Source of the DNA: Anaerolineaceae bacterium
GTDB lineage: Bacteria > Chloroflexota > Anaerolineae > Aggregatilineales > Phototrophicaceae
Direction: 5' to 3'
Length of the DNA stretch: 64,000 bases
Assembly (NCBI GenBank): GCA_020634165.1
Contig: JACKCF010000001.1
Location: forward strand, 2,046,001-2,110,000
A program made the position numbers and the translations under genes. Below, piece by piece: positions 37,287 to 45,598 of this stretch. The stretch's first letter is position 1. The number at the start of each line of letters is the position of its first letter. The notes beneath the pieces are model-generated. The model ran no database searches. It saw only the letters and a list, made by a program, of their open reading frames with translations, and was not told the DNA's origin.

Positions 37287-38428
37287 TATTCGGCACTCCT
37301 TCCGCTGAACATTTTCCGTATGCGCCGAATGATGTCGGTTGCAATCAGGAACAGGAACCCACCAACCACAACCGGAATCAGGATTTGATAGAAAAGATTA
37401 ACCAGGAACATCAGTGGATGGTTATCCAGCGACGGTGGGAAGTGCCCGACCCAACTATCAGGGAAGTCCGCGCTGGCATCTGGATGGCATGTCCGGCAGG
37501 TATCCAGCAGATTTTCGCGGATGACGCGGCTGTTCTCGCTGTTCGCCTCAGCGATATTGTGGACGCCATGGCAGTCATAGCAAACGGCCTTATTGGTCGG
37601 CACATTTGGGTCTTCCTGATTGAATAGTTGCACTGTCGTCCCATGGAAGTCCGTCAGGTAGCTCTCAAACACATACGTGCTGATGCCATATTCTTCCATC
37701 AGTTCGGTGTCGGCATGGCACGTCGCACACAGCTCTGGCGACCTGTTACGGAACAGTGCCGTTGTCGGGTGCTGGATGCCATGGACGCCGTGACAATCAA
37801 TGCAGGTTGGCACATTCGGATCACCCTCGAACAGGGCCTGCCCGTGTACGCTGTCCCGATACTCAGTGAAAGTGGTCGTATGGCACTCACCACACGTTTC
37901 TGAAATCTTCTCGCGCGGTTCATCCGGCGGTTGAATATTGTGCGAACCGTGACAATCCACGCACGATGCTGAGTTCAGGTTGCCGTTGACGATAGCCGAA
38001 TAGTGAACGCCATCTGCCAAATTTTCAGTTTGATCCACATGGCAGTTTGTACAGGCCAGTGAGGCGCGTATCGTATACGCCCGTGCGGATTCCGGCAGCG
38101 GGCTATCGTGTGGGAAGATATCCGTACCGTGACAATCGACACAGCCCAGCGCGCCTTGTTCATTACCGCTTCCGTGTACCGAATTTTCCAACTCAGCCGG
38201 ATCAACAGCAACATGGAGTTGTGTGCCATCTGCCAGCATCGCCGTCGCATCTGTATCCGCATGGCAGACCAGGCAGAAGCTGTTATCACCCGTCGGCTCG
38301 GAAGGCATCGCGCTCTGTGCTTCCTGCGCATGGACCCGTACCGGCATAGCTACAAACAGGTATCCGGTTGCCAGTAGGACAACGCCAACGCCAGCCAGCA
38401 ACCAGGCTTTAAAGTGAAGTCTAGACAT
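37286..38428 (-). CDS. Membrane-anchored nonaheme cytochrome c
   Basis: 380 residues. An N-terminal signal helix (8-28) is followed by nine CxxCH sites whose first cysteines are at 52, 96, 126, 156, 179, 209, 234, 283 and 311. Several have distal histidines spaced as in NapC/NrfH and c3-type proteins (SVHGS, CHGSHN, CHGVHG, CHGVHN). A C-terminal helix (about 343-365) ends in a positive tail. It overlaps the upstream nonaheme gene by 8 bp, with its ribosome site GAGGGG inside that gene. The match of one cytochrome b plus nine c hemes recalls Geobacter CbcL, where both parts are one chain. Confidence 0.9.
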   Translation of the reverse strand: MSRLHFKAWLLAGVGVVLLATGYLFVAMPVRVHAQEAQSAMPSEPTGDNSFCLVCHADTDATAMLADGTQLHVAVDPAELENSVHGSGNEQGALGCVDCHGTDIFPHDSPLPESARAYTIRASLACTNCHVDQTENLADGVHYSAIVNGNLNSASCVDCHGSHNIQPPDEPREKISETCGECHTTTFTEYRDSVHGQALFEGDPNVPTCIDCHGVHGIQHPTTALFRNRSPELCATCHADTELMEEYGISTYVFESYLTDFHGTTVQLFNQEDPNVPTNKAVCYDCHGVHNIAEANSENSRVIRENLLDTCRTCHPDASADFPDSWVGHFPPSLDNHPLMFLVNLFYQILIPVVVGGFLFLIATDIIRRIRKMFSGRSAE

Positions 38429-40277
38429 TGCGGTTACCCCTCACAAAGAACGTGTACGCCGCAAACAGGATGATCAATCCGGCAATCCCCAGGATCACCA
38501 GCGACGGGGTGGTTAGGGCACCAACGCGCGGAACGCGAGTGGGTGCGGGTACTGGTGTTACCTCGACGTCTGGCAGCACCTCATCAACCAGCATACTGAC
38601 ATCATCGTTGCTCAGTGAACTGCCGCTGATCAGCCCCAGTTCTGTCTCGGCGGACGTCAGCAGCGCGCTTGTGTAAGCATAATTGTGGATACCCTGGCTG
38701 CCGTCGCCTTCAACTGCGGCCAGCGCCTGGCCGACCCATTCCGGCGTGTCATCGCCCATATTTTCCTGGATGGCGGCGACGCGGTCAGCCACATTCTGCT
38801 GCACACTATCGATCAGTGCCTGCATCTGTTCCGGTGTTTCGACATCGGTGTGGCACGTGGTGCAGGCATCCTGCAAGCCTTCGACATCAGCCGCCGCACC
38901 CGGCATAATCGGTGCGAATGTATGGCTGCTGCGTGGGCCGCTCTTGGTCTCGACCAACTGCATATGGCAGGTCAGGCAGTCCGGGCCATCCTCCGCGCTG
39001 AAGTGAACACCCTCAACCGGATCGATGCCTTCAACCAGTGGCAAGCCCTCAAATGTCTCCTGCACCGGATGATGAATGCCTTCCGTATCTTCGCTGTCGT
39101 AGTGGCACGACACACACAGTGCATACGGTTCGTCGCGCAGATACGTCGCGGCTTCGACCTCATGCGGATTGTGGCAGCTAGCACACGTTACACCGAACGG
39201 GAAGCGATCCAACGCATCCAGTGGATCATACTCATCCTCGAATGCCCATTCTTCCTCAAACAGGTAGTTGATGCGCACCTGCGCGACGCTGTGGCAGCTC
39301 AGGCAGGCGGCGCCAAAGGCATCGCTTTCCTGGGCATCGGCCAGCGCCGTTGAATGCGATGATGTCAGCCACTCGTTGAACTGCATATTTGGCAGCAGGG
39401 CATGGCCTGTCGGGAACCAATGCGTTGCATCATCACCAGGGAAGGTGTGGAACGTATCTTCTGCCAGCAGATCATCACCAGGGTGATAAGCCAGCGGGTA
39501 GGGCAGTTCGCCGTCCGGTGACGTGCCGCGAACATGGCATCGGCCACAAACCTGGGCATCCAGCGCGAAATTGATTGCACCGGAAAGCTCGGCATACTCA
39601 CTGTCGGAAATACTGCTGCCAGCGTCGTCAGCAATTTCAATATGATTGCTACCAGGGCCGTGACACGCTTCACACTGAACGCCTGTTTCTTCCCAGGTCA
39701 GTTCGCTGGTGTCGAAGCCTGTCGTATGGCAGCCGACGCAATTCGTCGTGAACTCGTAAGCCGGATCAGGCCATTCCTCAGCCAGCGGCAGGTTTTTCCA
39801 CTCGCTGTTGATGACATCCCACTGGATCGGCAGCACCATCAGCGTTTCATCATCCAACTCGGTCACGAATGCCTGATAGTGACGGCCCGCGCCCAGCGTA
39901 AATGCCACATCACGCAGGCTGATACCCCGTGCTTCGTCTTCACCAGGGAATTGAACCATACCTTCGCTGGCTTCAAAATCGGCCAGCAAAACCTGTGCTG
40001 CGATGTCCTCATCGTCTTCAAGGTCTGCTGATGACACCAGCGTCAGCGCATGGTAAGAAGTTTCCAGGTCGCTTGCTGTGGACCGATGGCAGTCGCGGCA
40101 TTGGCGCGTGCCTTCGTATGTAGCTGGTTCTGCCTCGGCAACTTCAGCCGCTGGCGTAGCATCAGCTTCCTCGTCGCCTTCGTCATCCTGGGCCAGCGAG
40201 AGCATGACGCTCATGCCCATCAGCAAACAGCACAAACCTGCTGCCAGGAGAGGCCAGGTTAAAAGTCTTCGCATCAT
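38421..40277 (-). CDS. Membrane-anchored nonaheme cytochrome c (cytochrome c554-like)
   Basis: 618 residues with a signal peptide, an acidic Ala/Glu-rich linker (30-52) and nine CxxCH sites (first Cys at 60, 180, 202, 244, 325, 365, 388, 434 and 472). The pattern CVGCHTTGFD then CEACHGPGSNH is typical of the cytochrome c554 family. A heme-free helical part (480-560) and a Pro/Val-rich linker lead to a C-terminal transmembrane helix (about 585-607). It is the first gene of the operon continuing into the anchored nonaheme and cytochrome b genes. No clear ribosome site precedes the paired ATGs at 40272-40277. It might be a terminal reductase or an electron conduit. Confidence 0.88.
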   Translation of the reverse strand: MMRRLLTWPLLAAGLCCLLMGMSVMLSLAQDDEGDEEADATPAAEVAEAEPATYEGTRQCRDCHRSTASDLETSYHALTLVSSADLEDDEDIAAQVLLADFEASEGMVQFPGEDEARGISLRDVAFTLGAGRHYQAFVTELDDETLMVLPIQWDVINSEWKNLPLAEEWPDPAYEFTTNCVGCHTTGFDTSELTWEETGVQCEACHGPGSNHIEIADDAGSSISDSEYAELSGAINFALDAQVCGRCHVRGTSPDGELPYPLAYHPGDDLLAEDTFHTFPGDDATHWFPTGHALLPNMQFNEWLTSSHSTALADAQESDAFGAACLSCHSVAQVRINYLFEEEWAFEDEYDPLDALDRFPFGVTCASCHNPHEVEAATYLRDEPYALCVSCHYDSEDTEGIHHPVQETFEGLPLVEGIDPVEGVHFSAEDGPDCLTCHMQLVETKSGPRSSHTFAPIMPGAAADVEGLQDACTTCHTDVETPEQMQALIDSVQQNVADRVAAIQENMGDDTPEWVGQALAAVEGDGSQGIHNYAYTSALLTSAETELGLISGSSLSNDDVSMLVDEVLPDVEVTPVPAPTRVPRVGALTTPSLVILGIAGLIILFAAYTFFVRGNRNV

Positions 40278-40638
40278 ATAGTTCGCCAGTTCTTATTTGA
40301 GACTCTTTACAATGATTATGTTAATTCTCGCCTAATTATGCAACAAACGGACCTACGTTCTAATCAACCAAGGGGATGATTGAACATCCCCCTTGGGGAT
40401 GAAATCGCTCATTTCGCGCATATTTTGGCCCTTATCCGCCATGAATCCACCTGTCGGGGGATACCGAATCATCCTCTGGGTTGATTACCTCATACCCATG
40501 CGGTTGTAAGATGAATGTGGGATAAATGCATTTGTTTATCGCTTTGTGTTGGATGCTTTTGCTCTTTTTTAACTAGCGACATGTCTTTTTTTCAAAGACA
40601 CCGCATCACACTGAGCTAACTCAAGGAGGCTCACTTTT
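40278..40638. promoter_or_regulatory. Divergent control region between the nonaheme operon and the decaheme gene
   Basis: This 361-bp gap must drive both cytochrome units. It holds a 20-bp inverted pair (40362-40381 and 40467-40486, 18 of 20 positions complementary; left arm AATCAACCAAGGGGATGATT). The left arm also starts a local dyad CCAAGGGGATG/CATCCCCCTTGG. Such a layout suggests paired operator sites for a dimeric regulator. A good AAGGAGG ribosome site at 40623-40629 serves the decaheme gene. Confidence 0.5.
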
Positions 40639-42735
40639 ATGAAGAGACACCATTTATTAGCCGTACTTGGGATGGTGTTCATTGTTGCTGGGATGCTCGT
40701 GCTTTGGACCCCTGTGTTGGCGCAGGAAGATCCCATCGTCACGAACCCCGCACCTCCCGAAGTATTATCGGGCTACTACGATGCCTGGGTAACCTCACCC
40801 CATGCTGACGTAGAAGCAGAAGCCTTTAATCACTGGAACGAAGATGATCCAGTGGAAGTACCTGCCTCTTGTGCGCAGTGTCACTCCACAGATGGCTACC
40901 GTGACTATGTCGGTGCTGATGGCACCGAAGCAGGCGTGGTCGACGCGGCTCATGCAGTCGGTATGACCATTACCTGCGATGCTTGCCATAATCCGCAGGC
41001 CAGTCACCTCGCCAGCGTAACATTCCCCTCCGGCGTAGTGCTGGAAGACGTAGGCGATGCGACCCGCTGCATGGTTTGTCATCAGGGCCGCGCCTCTGGT
41101 CTGTCAGTCGCCAGTGCGATTGCCGAAACCGGCATAACCGATATGAATGAAGTCAGCGAAGATCTGGGCTTCATCAATATCCACTACTATGCTGCTGCTG
41201 CATCGCTCTATGGTGGCGAAGTACACGCGGGTTACGAATTTGAAGGCGAAACGTACCAGTTGCGTAACGATCACGTCGAAGGTTACGACACCTGCATCAA
41301 TTGCCACAATCCGCATACCCTTGAACTCAAAGTCAGTGAATGTGCGACTTGCCACGAAGATGTGGAAAGCGTAGAAGACCTTGCTGGTATCCGTATGCCA
41401 GGTTCCTTCATTGACTATGATGGTGATGGTGACATGCGTGAAGGTATCTCTGGTGAAATCGAAACCCTGCAGGAAATGCTATATACTGCAATCCAGACAT
41501 ACGCAGAACAGGTTCTCGAGGCCCCGGTTGAATACAATGCTGGTGCGTACCCATACTGGTTCACTGCCGATGGTGAACGTTATGGTACTTTCAGCCCGCT
41601 CATGTCAATCGCGACCTACAACTATCAGGTCTCCAAGAAAGACCCTGGCGCATATGCTCACAATCCGAAGTACCATATCGAAATTCTCTTCGATACCATT
41701 TCGGCACTGAACGAGCAGATCGACGCCCAGGTTGACCTGAGCATGGCCCATCGCAATGATCCTGGCCACTTCGATGCCACTGGCGAACCATTCCGCCACT
41801 GGGACGAAGACGGTGAAGTATCAGCATCCTGCGTCAAGTGCCATACCGCAACGGGCTTGCCGTTCTTGCTCGAGAATGGTGTGACCATTGCAATGGAACC
41901 GACAAATGGCCTCGCTTGCTCCACCTGCCACGATAATGTCAGCGAAGGCGAATTCTCGCTGCGCATGTCGGACGAAGTCACCTTCCCAAGTGGTGCGGTT
42001 GTCAGCTTTGGCGAAGAAGAACCCGCCAACCTCTGCATCAACTGCCATCAGGGGCGTGAGTCGACTGTTAGCGTCAACGCAGCCATCTCTCGTATTGGCG
42101 TCGGTGATGATGACGTCTCAGCAGACCTCAGCTTCCGTAATCCGCACTACTTCGCTGCTGGCGCAACCCTCTTCGGTGGGGAAACCCAGGGTGGTTACCA
42201 GTATGACGGCGCGGAATACGTCGGTCAGTTCACACATGCACGCCGCGTCGATACCTGCATTGGCTGCCACGATCCGCACGCATTGACCTTCCAGGTCGAT
42301 GACTGCGCTGAATGCCATGAAGGCGTAGAATCGCTGGAAGACATCCCGAACATCCGTCAGGAAGAAGAAGATGTCGAGCCAGTTGACTACGATGGCGACG
42401 GCGATGCAACAGAACCGATTCGTGCCGAAATTGAATCCTTCGAAGAAGCCCTCTACGGAGCGATTCAGTCCTATGCAGCCGATACGGCTGGCACCGAGAT
42501 TGTTTATAACTCAGATGCCTACCCGTACTGGTTCGATGGCGCAGGTGAACGCTTTAGCGCATGGACGCCACGTTTGCTCCGTGCAGCCTACAACTACACC
42601 TACGCTCACAAGGACCCAGGGGTTTACGCCCACAACGCCGACTATGTCCTGCAACTGCTATACGATAGCGCGATGGACATCGGCGGTGAAGACGCTGTCG
42701 CAGGCTTCACTCGTCCGGCAGCAATGGACGAATAA
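40639..42735 (+). CDS. Exported decaheme cytochrome c built from a duplicated pentaheme unit
   Basis: 698 residues with a signal peptide (cleavage near VLAQ). Ten CxxCH sites fall in two sets: first Cys at 78, 113, 144, 219, 235 and at 398, 427, 466, 540, 556. The second set repeats the first with an offset of 314-322 residues. Surrounding words repeat as well: FNHW/FRHW, VTFPSG twice, CxxCHQGR twice, DYDGDGD twice (a possible Ca2+ loop), AYPYWF twice, and KDPGAYAHN/KDPGVYAHN. No membrane helix or lipobox is seen, so it is soluble in the envelope or secreted. A terminator follows. The family was not recognised. Confidence 0.9.
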   Translation: MKRHHLLAVLGMVFIVAGMLVLWTPVLAQEDPIVTNPAPPEVLSGYYDAWVTSPHADVEAEAFNHWNEDDPVEVPASCAQCHSTDGYRDYVGADGTEAGVVDAAHAVGMTITCDACHNPQASHLASVTFPSGVVLEDVGDATRCMVCHQGRASGLSVASAIAETGITDMNEVSEDLGFINIHYYAAAASLYGGEVHAGYEFEGETYQLRNDHVEGYDTCINCHNPHTLELKVSECATCHEDVESVEDLAGIRMPGSFIDYDGDGDMREGISGEIETLQEMLYTAIQTYAEQVLEAPVEYNAGAYPYWFTADGERYGTFSPLMSIATYNYQVSKKDPGAYAHNPKYHIEILFDTISALNEQIDAQVDLSMAHRNDPGHFDATGEPFRHWDEDGEVSASCVKCHTATGLPFLLENGVTIAMEPTNGLACSTCHDNVSEGEFSLRMSDEVTFPSGAVVSFGEEEPANLCINCHQGRESTVSVNAAISRIGVGDDDVSADLSFRNPHYFAAGATLFGGETQGGYQYDGAEYVGQFTHARRVDTCIGCHDPHALTFQVDDCAECHEGVESLEDIPNIRQEEEDVEPVDYDGDGDATEPIRAEIESFEEALYGAIQSYAADTAGTEIVYNSDAYPYWFDGAGERFSAWTPRLLRAAYNYTYAHKDPGVYAHNADYVLQLLYDSAMDIGGEDAVAGFTRPAAMDE

Positions 42736-42763
42736 GCCTTGAAGTAGCAAAGCAACCAGCATT

Positions 42764-42798
42764 AAAAAGGGCCGAGTGCAACCGCACTCGGCCTTTTG
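42764..42798 (+). terminator. Terminator of the decaheme gene
   Basis: AAGGGCCGAGTGC and GCACTCGGCCTT form a long perfect stem with loop AACC, followed by TTTG. It can also serve the minus-strand response regulator operon. Confidence 0.9.
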
Positions 42799-42847
42799 CT
42801 TATCTATGACTGTCTTTGTGCTTACAACGCTTTCGATTGAGAGGCAT

Positions 42848-42883
42848 CCTTCCACCTCATGGGGGAAGGACCGAGGATAGGGG
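42848..42883. repeat. Short hairpin repeat
   Basis: CCTTCCACC and GGGGGAAGG pair with one mismatch around TCAT, followed by ACCGAGGATAGGGG. It resembles other dispersed CCCTCTCC-type intergenic hairpins in this window. Confidence 0.4.
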
Positions 42884-42890
42884 TTTAGCG

Positions 42891-43559
42891 TTACTTCACA
42901 ATACCTTCGCGCATAGCCCACAATGCCGCCTGTGTCCGGTCCGCGACATTCAACTTCTGGAAAATATGCTGCACATGCGTCTTGACTGTTGCCTTGCCGA
43001 CATGCAGGGTATCCGCAATCGCCGCATTATTCATCCCCGCTACAATCAGCTTAAGCACTTCAATCTCGCGCTCAGACAATTGATCGGTGGGCAGGGAAGT
43101 CGGCTCTGGGGATGGCTCAGAATGGTCGATATTGGGTTCCAGCGCCTTTGATAGCAGCGACTGATCGAATAGACTGCTCTCACGGGATGCCGCATAAACG
43201 GCCTCCACGATCTTGTCTGGCTCCGTCTCCTTCGATAGGTAACCCACAGCACCATCATTAATCGCCCGCGCCAGGTACCCTGGATTGGCATACGTCGTCA
43301 GCATAATCACCTTTGTTCGCGGCGATGCCTGCCGGATCGTCGAAAGATAGGTTAGGCCGTCACCATTGCTCATGCGGATGTCCAGCAGCATCACATCCGG
43401 CTCAAAGGCACTGGCGACCTCCACCGCCTCCGGGCCGCAGGTCGCCTCAGCGACAACCTCTAATCCCGGACGTGTGAGCAGCATGCGCAGACCCTGCCGC
43501 ACAATGCCATGATCATCCGCAATAGCTACTCGGATTACACGTTCTTCGACGCTAGTCAT
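42891..43559 (-). CDS. NarL/LuxR-family response regulator
   Basis: 222 residues. The receiver domain (10-125) has the acidic pocket, phosphorylated Asp in VMLLDIRMS, Thr in MLTTYA and the Lys in YLSKETEP. A linker leads to a LuxR-type helix-turn-helix (LSEREIEVLKLIVAGMNN, quoted in part, then KATVKTHVQHIF). It binds DNA and activates or represses target promoters after phosphorylation. It overlaps the sensor kinase gene by ATGA and is its certain partner. Its position directly after the decaheme gene makes the cytochrome genes candidate targets; that is inference. Confidence 0.95.
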   Translation of the reverse strand: MTSVEERVIRVAIADDHGIVRQGLRMLLTRPGLEVVAEATCGPEAVEVASAFEPDVMLLDIRMSNGDGLTYLSTIRQASPRTKVIMLTTYANPGYLARAINDGAVGYLSKETEPDKIVEAVYAASRESSLFDQSLLSKALEPNIDHSEPSPEPTSLPTDQLSEREIEVLKLIVAGMNNAAIADTLHVGKATVKTHVQHIFQKLNVADRTQAALWAMREGIVK

Positions 43560-45325
43560 ATAACGGCCTCTCTATCGTGGAACTGCTGGTTGTCAGGGAT
43601 TGATATGCGGATAGCCGTCCCTTCACCGGGCATACTATCGATGTCAATCTTGCCTTTTAATAGATTAACACGCTCATTCATCGTGCGGATGCCCCATCCG
43701 CCCGTACTTTCTGGTGGCGCATCTGGGGTAAATCCGCGCCCATCATCCTCGATTTTTAGCCGTATGCCATTATGGTTTCGCAGCGAAATATGAATATGCT
43801 TGGCTTTGGCATGCTTCAGGATGTTGTTCAGTGCCTCCTGTGTGATGCGATACAGCGTCACGCTCGTCACTTTATCCGGCTCAACATCCAGATGCTCCAG
43901 GTCCAGGTCGATGCTGCATCCCCCAAGCTTGGCCACTGTCTGACCGAGTTCGGCAATGGCCTCAACCAGCCCCAGATCATCAAGCACAGTCGGATGCAGC
44001 CCTTGAATAATGCGCCGTCCCTCAACGATTGCCTCTGAAAGCACATCATAACCCTGCACAAAAGTATCCTTGACTGGACCATCATCAGGGCAGAGCGTCT
44101 GCTGGCACTGATTTAGATAGAAGCGTGCGCCGACCAGTTGTTGTAACAGCCCATCATGCAAATCATAAGCAATCCGCTTGCGCTCTTCTTCCTGCGCCGT
44201 AATCAACTTCTCGACCAATTCGCGCTCTGCTTCGCGTTTATCTTCCAACTCCAGCGCCATCAGATAAAACGCCATCGTCAGATCACCGATCTCATCCGGC
44301 GGAACCTGTGTCGGCAGGGCAGGCGTCTTATTGGTCGTCCGCATCGTATCGACCGAATCTTTCAACTGCCGGATCGGCTCGACAAAACGGTTAATCACCG
44401 TCAGGGCGATGGAAACCACGCACAGCGCAGCGCCAATCGCCAGCAGAGAAAATGTCTGGTAGTACGTACTCAGGTCGGCATAAAGCAGCGCCTGTGGCAC
44501 ATTGCGGAACACGACCAGCGTCGGGCTGTCCTCATCTGGTAAAAGCTGCAAATGCTGGAAGAAAACCACATCGCTGCCATTGCGATACGACCCGAATGAA
44601 CTTTGCTGCCAGACTAAATTTTCTGAATATGATGGAAGCGGAACATCATCGTCGTCATCTGTATAGTGGATGATTTCGCCACTTGGCAATGCCAGCGCCC
44701 AGGATTCTCGTTCTTCCGTCGGCGGAATATGCCGGAAAAGCCAGCCGCCGTGTATTTCTATCATCACAATGCCATCCGGCGTTCTCAGCGCATAGACGAT
44801 GTTGTGTCGGCCATTATCGCGGCTCAAGGTCATATGCAGGCTGCCGATAGGCGACGCGATGATATTGCGGACGGTCGTCGGGACGTCAACCGCATCAATG
44901 GCTTCCCATGTCTGCACGCCATCCGCATCCGACTGTACGAAGACGATAACACGTCCCGCATTGTCGAACGCGATAACCCGCCGATACATCAGGTTCGTTG
45001 ACGCAAATTTGAGCAAGTCGCTGCGTGTCGCCTGTAGAGTCGCTTCATAGGTTGTGCTGTCTATGGGGGTATCTGCCAGTGCATCCAGGCTGCTGAGGTC
45101 TGCCAGATAGAATAGGTCATTGCGGCCATATTCCAGCGTTTCCTGGATGTGTACCGCCTGTCCTAGTACCTGCTGCGACTCTAATTTAACCGCTTCCGCC
45201 TGCAACGTCCGCGACAGATGAACATGCCCATACAGGCCGACGCCCACAATGGGTAGCAGAAGCAGTCCCAGATATAAAATCAGTAATTTAGAGCGTAAAC
45301 TACGGCTGTGCCACAAATGCATCAT
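43556..45325 (-). CDS. NarX/LiaS-type sensor histidine kinase
   Basis: About 589 residues. Helix 1 (about 15-38) and helix 2 (about 285-310) bracket an extracytoplasmic sensing domain of roughly 245 residues. A HAMP region follows, then a HisKA_3 domain with the H box AYDLHDGLLQQL and a HATPase_c domain with DDGRGF and GGWGIRTM. Starts at TTG 45340, ATG 45325 or the next ATG are possible; none has a strong ribosome site, and the first ATG is used here. It senses an unknown envelope signal and phosphorylates the adjacent NarL-type regulator. Confidence 0.92.
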   Translation of the reverse strand: MMHLWHSRSLRSKLLILYLGLLLLPIVGVGLYGHVHLSRTLQAEAVKLESQQVLGQAVHIQETLEYGRNDLFYLADLSSLDALADTPIDSTTYEATLQATRSDLLKFASTNLMYRRVIAFDNAGRVIVFVQSDADGVQTWEAIDAVDVPTTVRNIIASPIGSLHMTLSRDNGRHNIVYALRTPDGIVMIEIHGGWLFRHIPPTEERESWALALPSGEIIHYTDDDDDVPLPSYSENLVWQQSSFGSYRNGSDVVFFQHLQLLPDEDSPTLVVFRNVPQALLYADLSTYYQTFSLLAIGAALCVVSIALTVINRFVEPIRQLKDSVDTMRTTNKTPALPTQVPPDEIGDLTMAFYLMALELEDKREAERELVEKLITAQEEERKRIAYDLHDGLLQQLVGARFYLNQCQQTLCPDDGPVKDTFVQGYDVLSEAIVEGRRIIQGLHPTVLDDLGLVEAIAELGQTVAKLGGCSIDLDLEHLDVEPDKVTSVTLYRITQEALNNILKHAKAKHIHISLRNHNGIRLKIEDDGRGFTPDAPPESTGGWGIRTMNERVNLLKGKIDIDSMPGEGTAIRISIPDNQQFHDREAVI

Positions 45326-45506
45326 ACGATTGCGACTCAACGGACGATTCAGTAGCTATTATTAGCAGATGCCCCAGGGTACGCCTATTGACAAACGCGG
45401 CCTGTATTCCAGACAGTTGTCACAAGTTTCTACTAATGGATGCGATAAGCGCTGAAATTACTCTAAATTTGGGTTTTAGCCCACAAGTATCAGAATGAAT
45501 GTATAT

Positions 45507-45527
45507 GGGCGCAAGCATGCTGCGCCC
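45507..45527. repeat. Palindromic repeat
   Basis: GGGCGCAAGCATGCTGCGCCC is an almost perfect palindrome in the gap between the kinase and aldehyde dehydrogenase genes. It shares the GCATGC centre of the GTAGGGG family. Confidence 0.55.
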
Positions 45528-45598
45528 GATAATTTTGACAAAGGCATAAGCCTGCTTCTGCTAGAACATGGCTCACATTCCAGAAACACAGCCTATGC

